From the NCBI GenBank assembly GCA_945831575.1, contig CAMACX010000009.1, forward strand, positions 1 to 64,000: a stretch of DNA of 64,000 nucleotides, in the 5' to 3' direction. The position numbers and the translations under genes are program-made. The notes below the pieces were generated by a model, which searched no databases, had not been told where the DNA came from, and saw only the letters and a list, made by a program, of their open reading frames with translations. The DNA is from an uncultured Mediterranea sp. GTDB lineage: Bacteria; Bacteroidota; Bacteroidia; Bacteroidales; Bacteroidaceae. Positions 1 through 6,964 of the stretch are shown here, in pieces. Numbering within the stretch: the stretch's first letter is position 1; each line of letters starts with the position of its first letter.

Positions 1-1
1 G

Positions 2-73
2 ACAGGGCACTCCAACAATCCCCTTTTGGACTGTCAATTTGAAGAAAATGCAAGTAAGACAGATGGGAATTAA
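2..73 (+). CDS. Possible 3' end of an upstream gene (partial)
   Basis: A frame open from the left edge runs 23 codons to TAA at 71-73 and encodes a hydrophilic, acidic tail (ending ...ENASKTDGN). A -7-like TATATTTG at 85-92 follows closely, which fits a gene ending here. A competing frame at 3-212 is also open for 69 codons (ending ...PEVYSLKV), so the choice is uncertain. No family is recognisable from either fragment. Confidence 0.25.
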   Translation, partial: TGHSNNPLLDCQFEENASKTDGN

Positions 74-84
74 GCATAATTCAC

Positions 85-92
85 TATATTTG
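85..92 (+). promoter_or_regulatory. Possible -7 promoter element (TATATTTG)
   Basis: TATATTTG matches the Bacteroidetes -7 consensus TAnnTTTG. No clear TTTG lies 19-20 nt upstream. If used, it would transcribe the repeat region at 184-430. Confidence 0.3.
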
Positions 93-183
93 CACCGCCA
101 AGAAACGGAAGGAGCTCCTGCACTGCCTATGTTTTCTTTGGCAAAAGACAACGATAGCAGTAACGAGGGAATGGGGTTGAGTA

Positions 184-429
184 CAATTCCAGAGGTCTAT
201 TCCCTCAAGGTGTAAACCTCTTCGGGAATAAGATTCTAAAGTGGCAACCATATTAGGAATAGCAGAATAATGTAAACCTAAGCTGTTGATAAAAGAATGA
301 ACTGACAACCATAATAGGAATAAAACAACAAGAGTGTAAACAACTTTAGTATTAACAAACAAAACTGTCAACCAAAATCAGTACACGTCAAAAAGAGCAA
401 TAAAGGGGCTTTTTGATCATATCCGGAAC
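184..429 (+). repeat. Degenerate tandem repeat, period 61-63 bp, about four units
   Basis: Units begin near 184, 245, 306 and 369, spacings 61, 61 and 63. Three units start with CAACCA and the first with CAATTC. A second anchor, TGTAAAC, recurs at 211, 271 and 335, that is 26-29 nt into the first three units. The second and third units share CAACCATAnTAGGAATA. The rest has diverged. The spacing is not a multiple of three throughout, so this is not a protein repeat. The rest of 1-712 holds no convincing gene: short dyads such as CCGGAActttTTCCGG near 424-439, and a TATCTTTG -7-like element at 637-644 before the restriction gene. Confidence 0.55.
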
Positions 430-636
430 TTTTTCCGGACCTATGCGGACAAATGTCCAGACTTGTTGGACAGCACGTTACATACTGAGTAAGCTCAAGA
501 AGCTGACAGCTATGAAGCAGCTATAGCTGGAAAATACACCTAAGTTTATAATTTTGGGAAAAGAGCTAATGCGCTTTCATACATCATCAAATTACAATTT
601 TTCGTTCTTTTATGCGAGAATCAGCAATTAATTACA

Positions 637-644
637 TATCTTTG
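637..644 (+). promoter_or_regulatory. Possible -7 promoter element (TATCTTTG) for the RM locus
   Basis: TATCTTTG fits the Bacteroidetes -7 consensus and lies about 70 nt before the endonuclease remnant. No good -33 TTTG was found at the right distance. Confidence 0.4.
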
Positions 645-712
645 TAGCTGAAATTGACTATTCTTTCTAAAAGAAGTCTTTTATATTAAGTGTAACCCTT
701 TAACTGTAAATC

Positions 713-1143
713 ATGAACGATAAATATCACGTAATAATTGCCAAAGCGGTAAAATCTTTTTGGATAACGAAAAAGAGACAAGGCAATGTTTTGGCAGGCA
801 AACAATTAGATGGGTTCCTTGAACTCCTCACGAAAGTAGCCGTTGATGCAGGTATTCCCATGCACTGCATTTATTTAAAGAACAACCATATACCAGGCTT
901 TTATAGGGCTACTAAAGATTGGGATTTACTTATCGTTTCACCGAAAGGGAATCTTGTAGCAGCTCTTGAATTGAAATCACAAGTCGGCTCATATGGAAAT
1001 AACCTAAACAATAGAACAGAGAAATCTCTTGGATCTTCTGAAGAAATGATTACGAGAACGTATCTGACTGTATTACTATCGAGTCTTTCATTGCCTCTTT
1101 CCATGGTCATTTGTTAGGTGTACAGGATGAATTCTTCAAATAA
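713..1143 (+). pseudogene. PaeR7I/XhoI-type type II restriction endonuclease, internally deleted and frameshifted
   Basis: The first 105 or so residues look like a PaeR7I-family nuclease. They include DWDLLIVSPKG, then ALELKSQVGSYGNNLNNRTE, the family's catalytic D...ExK region. Family members are about 245 residues. Here the reading frame ends at 1117 after 134 codons, and the last 25 or so codons look unrelated to the family. In the +1 frame, about 1049-1143 encodes a plausible family C-terminus (ITIESFIASFHGHLLGV then DEFFK and stop). The middle third, about 100 residues, is absent and the two ends are in different frames. I infer an internal deletion that inactivated the nuclease while leaving its methyltransferase intact. 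The alternative is a sequencing error, but one frameshift cannot restore the missing middle. Confidence 0.75.
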
Positions 1144-2785
1144 TACATATCGCAATAGATCAAGCGGGGGGCGGCATGGAGATGTGTTCACCAAACCACA
1201 GGTTGTAGATTATATGCTCGATATGGTGGGATATACTGCAGATAAAGATTTGTCTTCAGTGTCCATCATGGAGCCTTCTTGTGGCAAGGGCGAATTCTTA
1301 ATGGCTATCATCCATCGTCTAAAAGAGTCTGCACTTCGTTACAGTTTTGATCTTAATGATGTTTACCACAACCATGTTTACGCCTCAGACATTGATGGCG
1401 AGAAGGTGGCGTGCTGCATCAAACGCATCAAAGCCGAATTCCCAGAGATAATAAGCCCTGAGTTATCAATTTCGACAGAGGACTTTCTTCTAGCGAACCA
1501 TGACAGACAGGTAGATATAGTTATAGGTAATCCTCCTTACATCAGATATGAGCAAATACCCAAAGATAAACTTGACATATACAAAAGACGTTACGCAACC
1601 TTCTATTATCGTGCTGATATGTATGTGCTTTTCTTTGAGCAATCGCTTCGGCTATTGAAGCATGATGGAAAGCATTGCTTTATCTGTGCAAATCGGTGGA
1701 TGAAGAATCGGTATGGTAGAAAACTGAGGGAGTTAGTTGCACGCTGCTATAACCTACGTACCATCATCAATATGGAGGGTGCTGACGCGTTCGATGAGGA
1801 AGTCTTGGCTTATCCTGCCATTACATTAATAGAAAACAACAAAGACCGAAAGGTCATGAAGTATGCAGAAACATTGGACATAGAGGCGCTCGGAACAGAT
1901 TCTTTCATAAGTTTGCCTATTCCAGAAAGCGATGAATGGAACAATGTGTTTAATGCAGAGACCTATAATACAATATTCAGTACGATTGAGGCACAAGGTT
2001 ACAGGATAGGGATAGGAGTAGCTACAGGTGCTGATAGTATTTTCATATCAAAAGACATCAAAGGCAATGTTGAAGATGAGTTGCTCGTCCCGTCGATTAA
2101 CGCTCGCGATTTGAAAGGGAGCAGGCTAGAATGGAAAGGACGTTACCTGCTTAACCCATACGACAAGAACGGTAATCTGATAGATCTGAATGATTTTCCA
2201 AAAGCCCAAAGATACTTGGAGACACATAAAGAACGCCTGGCAAGTCGTCACAAAGCCTCTAGAAACCCAGCGGCATGGTATGGAACGATTGATAAGATTT
2301 CTCCAATTCTCCAGTCGCAGCCTAAAATTCTACTGCCTGACATTTCCGGAAACGACTATATATTTGTTGATAAGGGCGAATATTATCCGCAGCACAATAT
2401 CTACTATATTACAGGAGGTAGGGAGAAAGATCTTGAATTGCTCGCAGCCATATTGATGTCCGACTATGTCCGCACTCAGTTGAATAATGTGACAAACAAG
2501 ATGAACGGAGGTTATGCCCGTTGGCAGAGCCAACATTTGCGTAAGCTTCGCATCCCAACAATAGCCAATATCAACAGCACGTTAGCAGATACACTTCTTG
2601 AATGTTATCATACGAAGAACCTTGAAGGGATAAATCGCTATACGAATGAGATTGTCAGATACGAAAGCTATAAAACTCCTGATAAAAAAAAGAACGCTCA
2701 AGTCAAGTACACACAGTTCAACTTCCTCGACCTTTTCGACCAATATTCAGATAATCCCATCATAGAAATGACTACAAGAAAGTGA
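1127..2785 (+). CDS. Type II N6-adenine DNA methyltransferase (PaeR7I/XhoI-type system)
   Basis: Predicted SAM-dependent adenine-N6 methyltransferase, 552 residues. Motif I is EPSCGKGEFL at residues 49-58 and motif IV is GNPPYIRYEQ near 134-143, the NPPY of amino-methyltransferases. The N-terminal RHGDVFTKPQVVDYML is typical of the gamma class. A target-recognition region follows from about residue 280. It lies directly after, and overlaps, the decayed endonuclease. I chose ATG 1127; a GTG at 1118 in the same frame is an alternative start. If it keeps the specificity of its family it would modify CTCGAG; that is inference from its partner. With the nuclease dead it is effectively an orphan methyltransferase. 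Codon use is AT-rich compared with genes after 3.46 kb, suggesting acquisition. Confidence 0.85.
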   Translation: MNSSNNTYRNRSSGGRHGDVFTKPQVVDYMLDMVGYTADKDLSSVSIMEPSCGKGEFLMAIIHRLKESALRYSFDLNDVYHNHVYASDIDGEKVACCIKRIKAEFPEIISPELSISTEDFLLANHDRQVDIVIGNPPYIRYEQIPKDKLDIYKRRYATFYYRADMYVLFFEQSLRLLKHDGKHCFICANRWMKNRYGRKLRELVARCYNLRTIINMEGADAFDEEVLAYPAITLIENNKDRKVMKYAETLDIEALGTDSFISLPIPESDEWNNVFNAETYNTIFSTIEAQGYRIGIGVATGADSIFISKDIKGNVEDELLVPSINARDLKGSRLEWKGRYLLNPYDKNGNLIDLNDFPKAQRYLETHKERLASRHKASRNPAAWYGTIDKISPILQSQPKILLPDISGNDYIFVDKGEYYPQHNIYYITGGREKDLELLAAILMSDYVRTQLNNVTNKMNGGYARWQSQHLRKLRIPTIANINSTLADTLLECYHTKNLEGINRYTNEIVRYESYKTPDKKKNAQVKYTQFNFLDLFDQYSDNPIIEMTTRK

Positions 2786-2840
2786 AACTTGATATATGAA
2801 GGACGTTCACCGACACCACATTGAAAACAATTATTGAAAA

Positions 2841-3443
2841 ATGAACATTTTAAATATTCAATCCCAAATCTACGACCTCACCTCTTTCATGCAAACTGAG
2901 GTCTATGCTTCGTTAAACGAGGCAACGAAAGCTGCGCTTGTCCGTAAAAAGGTGGAGCTGTGTGGCCAATATTTTCTGGAGATAGCCAGCCACTTGAACC
3001 GCAACAAATACAGAGGCTGCTATGCACCTCACAAGGCTGTGATGATTATGGCCGTCATGGAATTGGTAAAGTCGGGACATATTACATCGAATGTCGTCAA
3101 TCTGGACAAGGATCTAAAGGGGAAGTTCAAAGACATTTGGCAGATTGTCGTTCCTTCAGGAAGCCCCTTCAAATGTGATTACCGCAATCCTTTCACCTAT
3201 ATGGATAGTGAGCCGTTTTGGGATTTGTCCAACGATAAGGATAAGGCTTTCATCTCATGGGAGGCCCTTTATGCATTCTCGCATGAGGAATCCCGATTGC
3301 TGATTAAGGATTATTTGATATGTTCCATTCATGAAGATACCATCAGCGAAGACTACCGCAATAGCCATTCTGATATCCATTGGATGGTGGCTGAGGATAT
3401 GATCGCTTTAGCCCCTGTTTTAGGTATTCTGCTCGCTGTCTGA
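2841..3443 (+). CDS. Stand-alone protein resembling the N-terminal DNA-binding domain of HNH restriction nucleases
   Basis: A 200-residue soluble protein of uncertain function. The segment from about residue 68 (YAPHKAVMIMAVMELVKSG) through KFKDIW to the later FWDL follows a pattern I associate with N-terminal domains of HNH nucleases, the class that includes sulphur-binding (phosphorothioate-sensing) SBD domains. That pattern is P-hK-x-hhhh-hhh-h, then an L...hF..hW element, then FWxL. No HNH or other nuclease motif follows; the gene stops 20 bp before glycerate kinase. It lies 55 bp after the methyltransferase on the same strand, so it may be part of the same defence remnant. Family assignment is by eye only. 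Confidence 0.5.
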   Translation: MNILNIQSQIYDLTSFMQTEVYASLNEATKAALVRKKVELCGQYFLEIASHLNRNKYRGCYAPHKAVMIMAVMELVKSGHITSNVVNLDKDLKGKFKDIWQIVVPSGSPFKCDYRNPFTYMDSEPFWDLSNDKDKAFISWEALYAFSHEESRLLIKDYLICSIHEDTISEDYRNSHSDIHWMVAEDMIALAPVLGILLAV

Positions 3444-3462
3444 CATACATTCCTATGCGTTA

Positions 3463-4515
3463 ATGATGATTGTACTGGCATTTGATTCGTTCAAGGGGTG
3501 TCTCTCGGCCCGGGAGGCTTGCCGGGCGGCTGCGCTGGGGGTGACTGCGGTGTGCCCTGAGAAGCAGGTCGTGGAGTTGCCGCTGAGTGATGGCGGCGAG
3601 GGACTGGTGAACTGTGTGGAGCGGTTGCTCCCTGTACAACAGGTCACTGTGAAGGTGCATGGACCGTTGATGGAGCCTGTGGATGCGGTATATGCCTGCT
3701 CTGCTGATGGACGGACAGCCTATATGGAGATGGCTGCGGCCAGCGGTCTGACGCTGGTGCCTGTGGAACAACGCAATCCACTGCTGACCACCACCTATGG
3801 CGTGGGGGAGATGATTGCAGATGCCCTGGGGCGTGGATGCGAACAGATTGTGATGGGCATTGGCGGTAGTGCCACGTGCGATGCGGGGCAAGGGATGCTC
3901 CAGGCGCTGCATGACAGGGGATGCTGGCCCGCGGAGTGCCGCATGGTGGTGGCTTGCGATGTGGATAATCCGCTCTATGGACCGCAAGGGGCGGCCTATG
4001 TCTTCGCACCTCAGAAGGGAGCGACTCCGGAGCAGGTGGTGGAGCTGGACCATAGGCTACGCGACTTTGCCTTACGCACGGAGCTGGATGGCGTGGCTTC
4101 GCGTGAGCTGGCGCTGCATCGTGGTGCCGGTGCTGCCGGAGGTCTGGGCTATGCGCTGCTGGCCTATCTGGGTGCGGAACTTCGCTCGGGCATTGACATC
4201 GTGCTGGACCTGGCCCGCTTTGACCAACTGATGGCAAAGGCTGACCTGGTAATCACGGGCGAGGGGAAGTCAGACCGTCAGACGCTGATGGGCAAGGTGC
4301 CCCACGGTGTACTGAAGCGTTGCAAGGCGGCTGGCGTACCGGTGTGGTTGCTCTCGGGGGCTATCGACGATGCAGAAGGGGCATTGGCCCGTGAGTTCAA
4401 CCTCGTGAGGAGCATCAATACCAACGACCATCGCCCCCTGGAGCAGCTGATGCAACCCCAAGTGGCGATGGCCAATATGCAGCTGTGCGTAGAGCAACTG
4501 CTGCGACTCATGTGA
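3463..4515 (+). CDS. glxK: Glycerate kinase (GlxK/GarK family)
   Basis: Phosphorylates D-glycerate with ATP, feeding glyoxylate or serine-derived glycerate into glycolysis. The 350-residue length is a little under the usual 375-380. Family motifs are AFDSFKGCLSA at the N-terminus, LSDGGEG near 41-47, GIGGSATCDAGQG at 132-144, a glycine-rich GAGAAGGLGYALLAYLGAE stretch, and VITGEGKSDRQTLMGKVPHG in the C-terminal third. The start at the first of two ATGs (3463) has only 19 bp after the preceding AT-rich gene, and base composition jumps sharply to GC-rich here. It is convergent with the DUF308 gene 20 bp downstream, so it is probably monocistronic. Whether it is the 2- or 3-kinase cannot be told from sequence. 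Confidence 0.9.
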   Translation: MMIVLAFDSFKGCLSAREACRAAALGVTAVCPEKQVVELPLSDGGEGLVNCVERLLPVQQVTVKVHGPLMEPVDAVYACSADGRTAYMEMAAASGLTLVPVEQRNPLLTTTYGVGEMIADALGRGCEQIVMGIGGSATCDAGQGMLQALHDRGCWPAECRMVVACDVDNPLYGPQGAAYVFAPQKGATPEQVVELDHRLRDFALRTELDGVASRELALHRGAGAAGGLGYALLAYLGAELRSGIDIVLDLARFDQLMAKADLVITGEGKSDRQTLMGKVPHGVLKRCKAAGVPVWLLSGAIDDAEGALAREFNLVRSINTNDHRPLEQLMQPQVAMANMQLCVEQLLRLM

Positions 4516-4535
4516 TGGTCACTCTTCAGGAGTCA

Positions 4536-5171
4536 TCAATCCTTGCTGATCTCTATCACCTCGGCATCCTCGATGTCATCGTCCGCATCGTTGGATGAAG
4601 AGGATGAGGTGGACGAAGAGACGCTGGCTTGCGCACCCGTAGGAGCCTGTGCCTCCTCCTTCTTGCGCAGCAGCAACTGGCTGACGAGTTCTTGAATGGC
4701 GTAGAAGAGACTGGCACCACCGATGATGAGGAAGGCCGTGCGCTGTACCCCACCCGGGTTAAAGAGGGCCAACAATCCAGCCATCAGAATCAACACAGGC
4801 ACAACATAATAATAAGGAGAAACCCTACTCCACGAGCGGGCTACTTGCAGCCACGACAGCTGCTGTACACCACCTACCAGCAGGATAAAGCCGAGCACAT
4901 AGGTGAGCAACGTGACAAAGAAGTCGGGCATGATAATCAACCACAGCCCGAACAGCAGGCTGCCAATCCCCATGATGGGCAAAGTCACCCCACTCTTCTT
5001 ACCAGCCAGGAAAATGCCGAGGCTGATCAATGCGGGCAAAGTAAACAAGACACCGATAGCCATGACAAAATAGTTGCTGGCATCGTCAGGGAACAGCACC
5101 AACAGCAGTCCCACGGCGAAGGCAAACGCTATGCGAATCCACGCAGCCGAAAAACGAACACTTACATTCAT
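4536..5171 (-). CDS. DUF308/HdeD-family integral membrane protein
   Basis: A 211-residue inner-membrane protein with about six hydrophobic helices within residues 1-150, in closely paired hairpins. The N-terminal half reads like the HdeD/DUF308 family (repeated G-hhhhhG-P turns, for example FLAGKKSGVTLPIMGIG). The last 45 residues form a soluble tail rich in Ser, Thr, Asp and Glu, ending DDIEDAEVIEISKD, likely cytoplasmic and disordered. HdeD is linked to acid resistance in enterobacteria; the role here is unknown. Upstream, 5184-5255 carries GCTACRA-type repeats. It is transcribed toward glycerate kinase. Confidence 0.75.
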   Translation of the reverse strand: MNVSVRFSAAWIRIAFAFAVGLLLVLFPDDASNYFVMAIGVLFTLPALISLGIFLAGKKSGVTLPIMGIGSLLFGLWLIIMPDFFVTLLTYVLGFILLVGGVQQLSWLQVARSWSRVSPYYYVVPVLILMAGLLALFNPGGVQRTAFLIIGGASLFYAIQELVSQLLLRKKEEAQAPTGAQASVSSSTSSSSSNDADDDIEDAEVIEISKD

Positions 5172-5183
5172 ATCTTTTTTATG

Positions 5184-5255
5184 TTACAAGTTACAATATT
5201 AGTTACAAGCTACGAGCTACAAGTTACTACCTATAACCGCTACGAGAGGCTTTAG
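5184..5255. repeat. GCTACRA-type heptanucleotide repeat (locus 1)
   Basis: Repeated variants of (A/G)GTTACAA and GCTACGA spaced about 7 nt apart, between the DUF308 gene start and the trp promoter. The same motif recurs at 6868-6910, 52348-52460 and 53118-53187. Confidence 0.65.
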
Positions 5256-5330
5256 GTTCGGCGAAGATACGGCTTTTAGCTAGAAAATGAAATTATTTTG
5301 CCCTTAAATCGAAAAAAAACGCGAAATTTG

Positions 5331-5361
5331 TTTGGCGTTTCCAATAAACTGCATACATTTG
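5331..5361 (+). promoter_or_regulatory. Promoter of the trp operon
   Basis: TTTG at 5331-5334, 19 nt, then TACATTTG at 5354-5361: an exact match to the Bacteroidetes sigma-ABfr consensus (TTTG / TAnnTTTG). Transcription should start near 5368, about 55 nt before the leader peptide. Confidence 0.8.
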
Positions 5362-5421
5362 CGCCGTCCTAAAGACAAAACAAGTTGAAATTAAAAACAA
5401 TGATTCAATAGAAAAAAGACA

Positions 5422-5484
5422 ATGAACGCAATGATGAACAATACATATTGGTGGTGGCATCCGTTACAACTCAAAAAGTCGTAA
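5422..5484 (+). CDS. trpL: trp leader peptide with three consecutive Trp codons
   Basis: A 20-codon ORF: ATG at 5422, three successive TGG codons at 5449-5457 (residues 10-12, after Tyr), TAA at 5482-5484. It lies between the trp promoter and the 13-bp attenuator hairpin. Three tandem Trp codons in a 20-residue peptide at this position are diagnostic of ribosome-mediated attenuation: scarce Trp-tRNA would stall the ribosome at 5449-5457 and favour read-through into trpB. The peptide itself is unlikely to have another function. Confidence 0.88.
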   Translation: MNAMMNNTYWWWHPLQLKKS

Positions 5485-5522
5485 GGGAGCAGCGCTCGTA
5501 TGTATCCATCAGATAACTCCTC

Positions 5523-5566
5523 GGAATGAGCCCTGTCGCACCTGCGGCAGGGCTCATTCCTTTTTT
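5523..5566 (+). terminator. trp attenuator terminator
   Basis: A perfect 13-bp stem (GGAATGAGCCCTG at 5523-5535 with CAGGGCTCATTCC at 5548-5560) is followed by six T. It lies 38 nt after the leader stop codon and about 90 nt before trpB. Confidence 0.93.
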
Positions 5567-5654
5567 ATACACGCTCAAGTTTATACATTTTCAAGTTACA
5601 TACGCTTTCAAGCAGATACATCACCTGATTAACTATTTAAAGTACAACAACAAT

Positions 5655-6869
5655 ATGGATAAGCTAACAGACATGCAGACTACAGAGGCTCCCCTGAATT
5701 TCCTGGTGGATAGCGAAGGCTATTACGGCGAATTTGGCGGTGCCTATATCCCCGAGATACTCCATCAATGCGTGGAAAACCTGCGGCAGAATTACCTGAA
5801 GGTCATTCAGAGTGAAGAGTTTAAGCAGGAGTTCAACCAACTGCTTCGCGACTATGTGGGTCGTCCTTCCCCACTCTACCTGGCCAGACGGCTCAGCGCA
5901 CGCTATGGCTGTAAGATTTACCTGAAGCGCGAGGACCTGAACCATACAGGGGCGCACAAGATCAACAACTCCATCGGCCAGGTGCTCCTGGCACGGCGCA
6001 TGGGCAAGCGACGCATCATTGCCGAGACGGGTGCCGGACAGCATGGCGTGGCTACCGCCACGGTCTGTGCATTGATGGACATGGAGTGTGTGGTCTATAT
6101 GGGCAAGACCGACGTGGAGCGTCAGCACATCAACGTAGAGAAGATGAAGATGCTCGGTGCCACCGTGGTGCCCGTGACTAGCGGTAACATGACGCTCAAG
6201 GATGCCACCAACGAGGCGATCCGCGACTGGTGCTGCCATCCGCAAGACACCTACTACGTCATCGGCTCTACCGTAGGCCCACACCCTTACCCCGACATGG
6301 TGGCCCGACTGCAATCGGTCATCAGCGAGGAAATCAAGCGTCAGCTGCTGGAGCAGGAGGGACGCGACTGCCCTGACTACCTGATGGCTTGCGTAGGTGG
6401 AGGGAGCAATGCCGCTGGTACCATCTACCACTACATCAACGATCCGCGCGTGCAAATCGTACTGGCTGAGGCAGGTGGAAAGGGCATCGACAGCGGAATG
6501 ACTGCCGCCACGATCGCTCTGGGCAAGCTCGGCATCATCCATGGGGCCAAGACCTACGTGATACAGAACGAAGATGGTCAGATAGAGGAGCCCTACTCCA
6601 TCTCGGCAGGCCTCGACTACCCAGGCATCGGCCCCATGCACGCCAACCTGGCCAAGCAGAAGCGAGCCATCATACTCCCCGTCAACGACGATGAAGCGCT
6701 CCGTGCCGCTTACGAACTGACCCGACTGGAAGGCATCATCCCTGCCCTGGAGAGCGCCCACGTACTGGGAGCCTTGCCAAAGATGCACTTCAAGCCTACC
6801 GACGTAGTCGTGCTCACCGTCTCCGGCAGAGGCGACAAGGATATGGAGACCTACTTGAAAGCTAAATAG
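5655..6869 (+). CDS. trpB: Tryptophan synthase beta subunit
   Basis: Condenses indole with L-serine to give tryptophan, as the beta subunit of the alpha2-beta2 complex with TrpA. The 404-residue protein has the family N-terminus [12 protein letters not shown] and the PLP lysine in [14 protein letters not shown] (Lys102). It also has the phosphate-binding [10 protein letters not shown] and the C-terminal SGRGDKDM. The start is ATG 5655. An in-frame ATG at 5526 sits inside the attenuator hairpin and can be excluded. First structural gene of the operon, placed away from trpA, as is usual in Bacteroidetes. Expression should be controlled by the upstream Trp-codon attenuator. Confidence 0.97.
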   Translation: MDKLTDMQTTEAPLNFLVDSEGYYGEFGGAYIPEILHQCVENLRQNYLKVIQSEEFKQEFNQLLRDYVGRPSPLYLARRLSARYGCKIYLKREDLNHTGAHKINNSIGQVLLARRMGKRRIIAETGAGQHGVATATVCALMDMECVVYMGKTDVERQHINVEKMKMLGATVVPVTSGNMTLKDATNEAIRDWCCHPQDTYYVIGSTVGPHPYPDMVARLQSVISEEIKRQLLEQEGRDCPDYLMACVGGGSNAAGTIYHYINDPRVQIVLAEAGGKGIDSGMTAATIALGKLGIIHGAKTYVIQNEDGQIEEPYSISAGLDYPGIGPMHANLAKQKRAIILPVNDDEALRAAYELTRLEGIIPALESAHVLGALPKMHFKPTDVVVLTVSGRGDKDMETYLKAK

Positions 6870-6963
6870 CTACGAGCTGAGCTACAAGCTACAAACTACG
6901 AGCTACAAGTATTACTAATCATTAATTACTAATCATTAATCACTAATCACTTAATCACTAGCA
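6868..6963. repeat. GCTACRA and CTAATCA heptanucleotide repeats between trpB and trpE
   Basis: The trpB-trpE gap is almost entirely repeat. 6868-6910 has GCTACGA/GCTACAA-type units starting at the trpB stop. 6911-6961 has about seven CTAATCA/TTAATCA units ending at the trpE start. No other feature is seen in the gap. Confidence 0.75.
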
Positions 6964-6964
6964 T

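Larger units (their letters stand above)
5368..5566 (+). promoter_or_regulatory. Trp operon attenuation leader (Bacteroid-trp type)
   Basis: The region from the predicted start to the T-tract holds a Trp-rich leader ORF, an intervening segment and a terminator. A small dyad GAGC/GCTC (5487-5490 with 5494-5497) lies right after the leader stop. GCTC at 5494-5497 and TCC at 5505-5507 are also complementary to GAGC and GGA in the 5' arm of the terminator, so this segment could form an antiterminator when ribosomes stall at the Trp codons. Layout matches the described Bacteroid-trp RNA motif; the pairing scheme is my inference. Confidence 0.8.

Noticed and set aside
84-371. 95-codon minus-strand frame over the repeat region
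   Set aside because: Its content follows the nucleotide repeat, whose period is not a multiple of three; no family likeness, no ribosome-binding context.
184-429. CRISPR array
   Set aside because: Period is suitable, but units share only short anchors, not identical repeats, and no cas gene is nearby.
5526-5654. N-terminal extension of trpB from an upstream ATG
   Set aside because: The ATG lies inside the attenuator stem and the added residues are not family-like.
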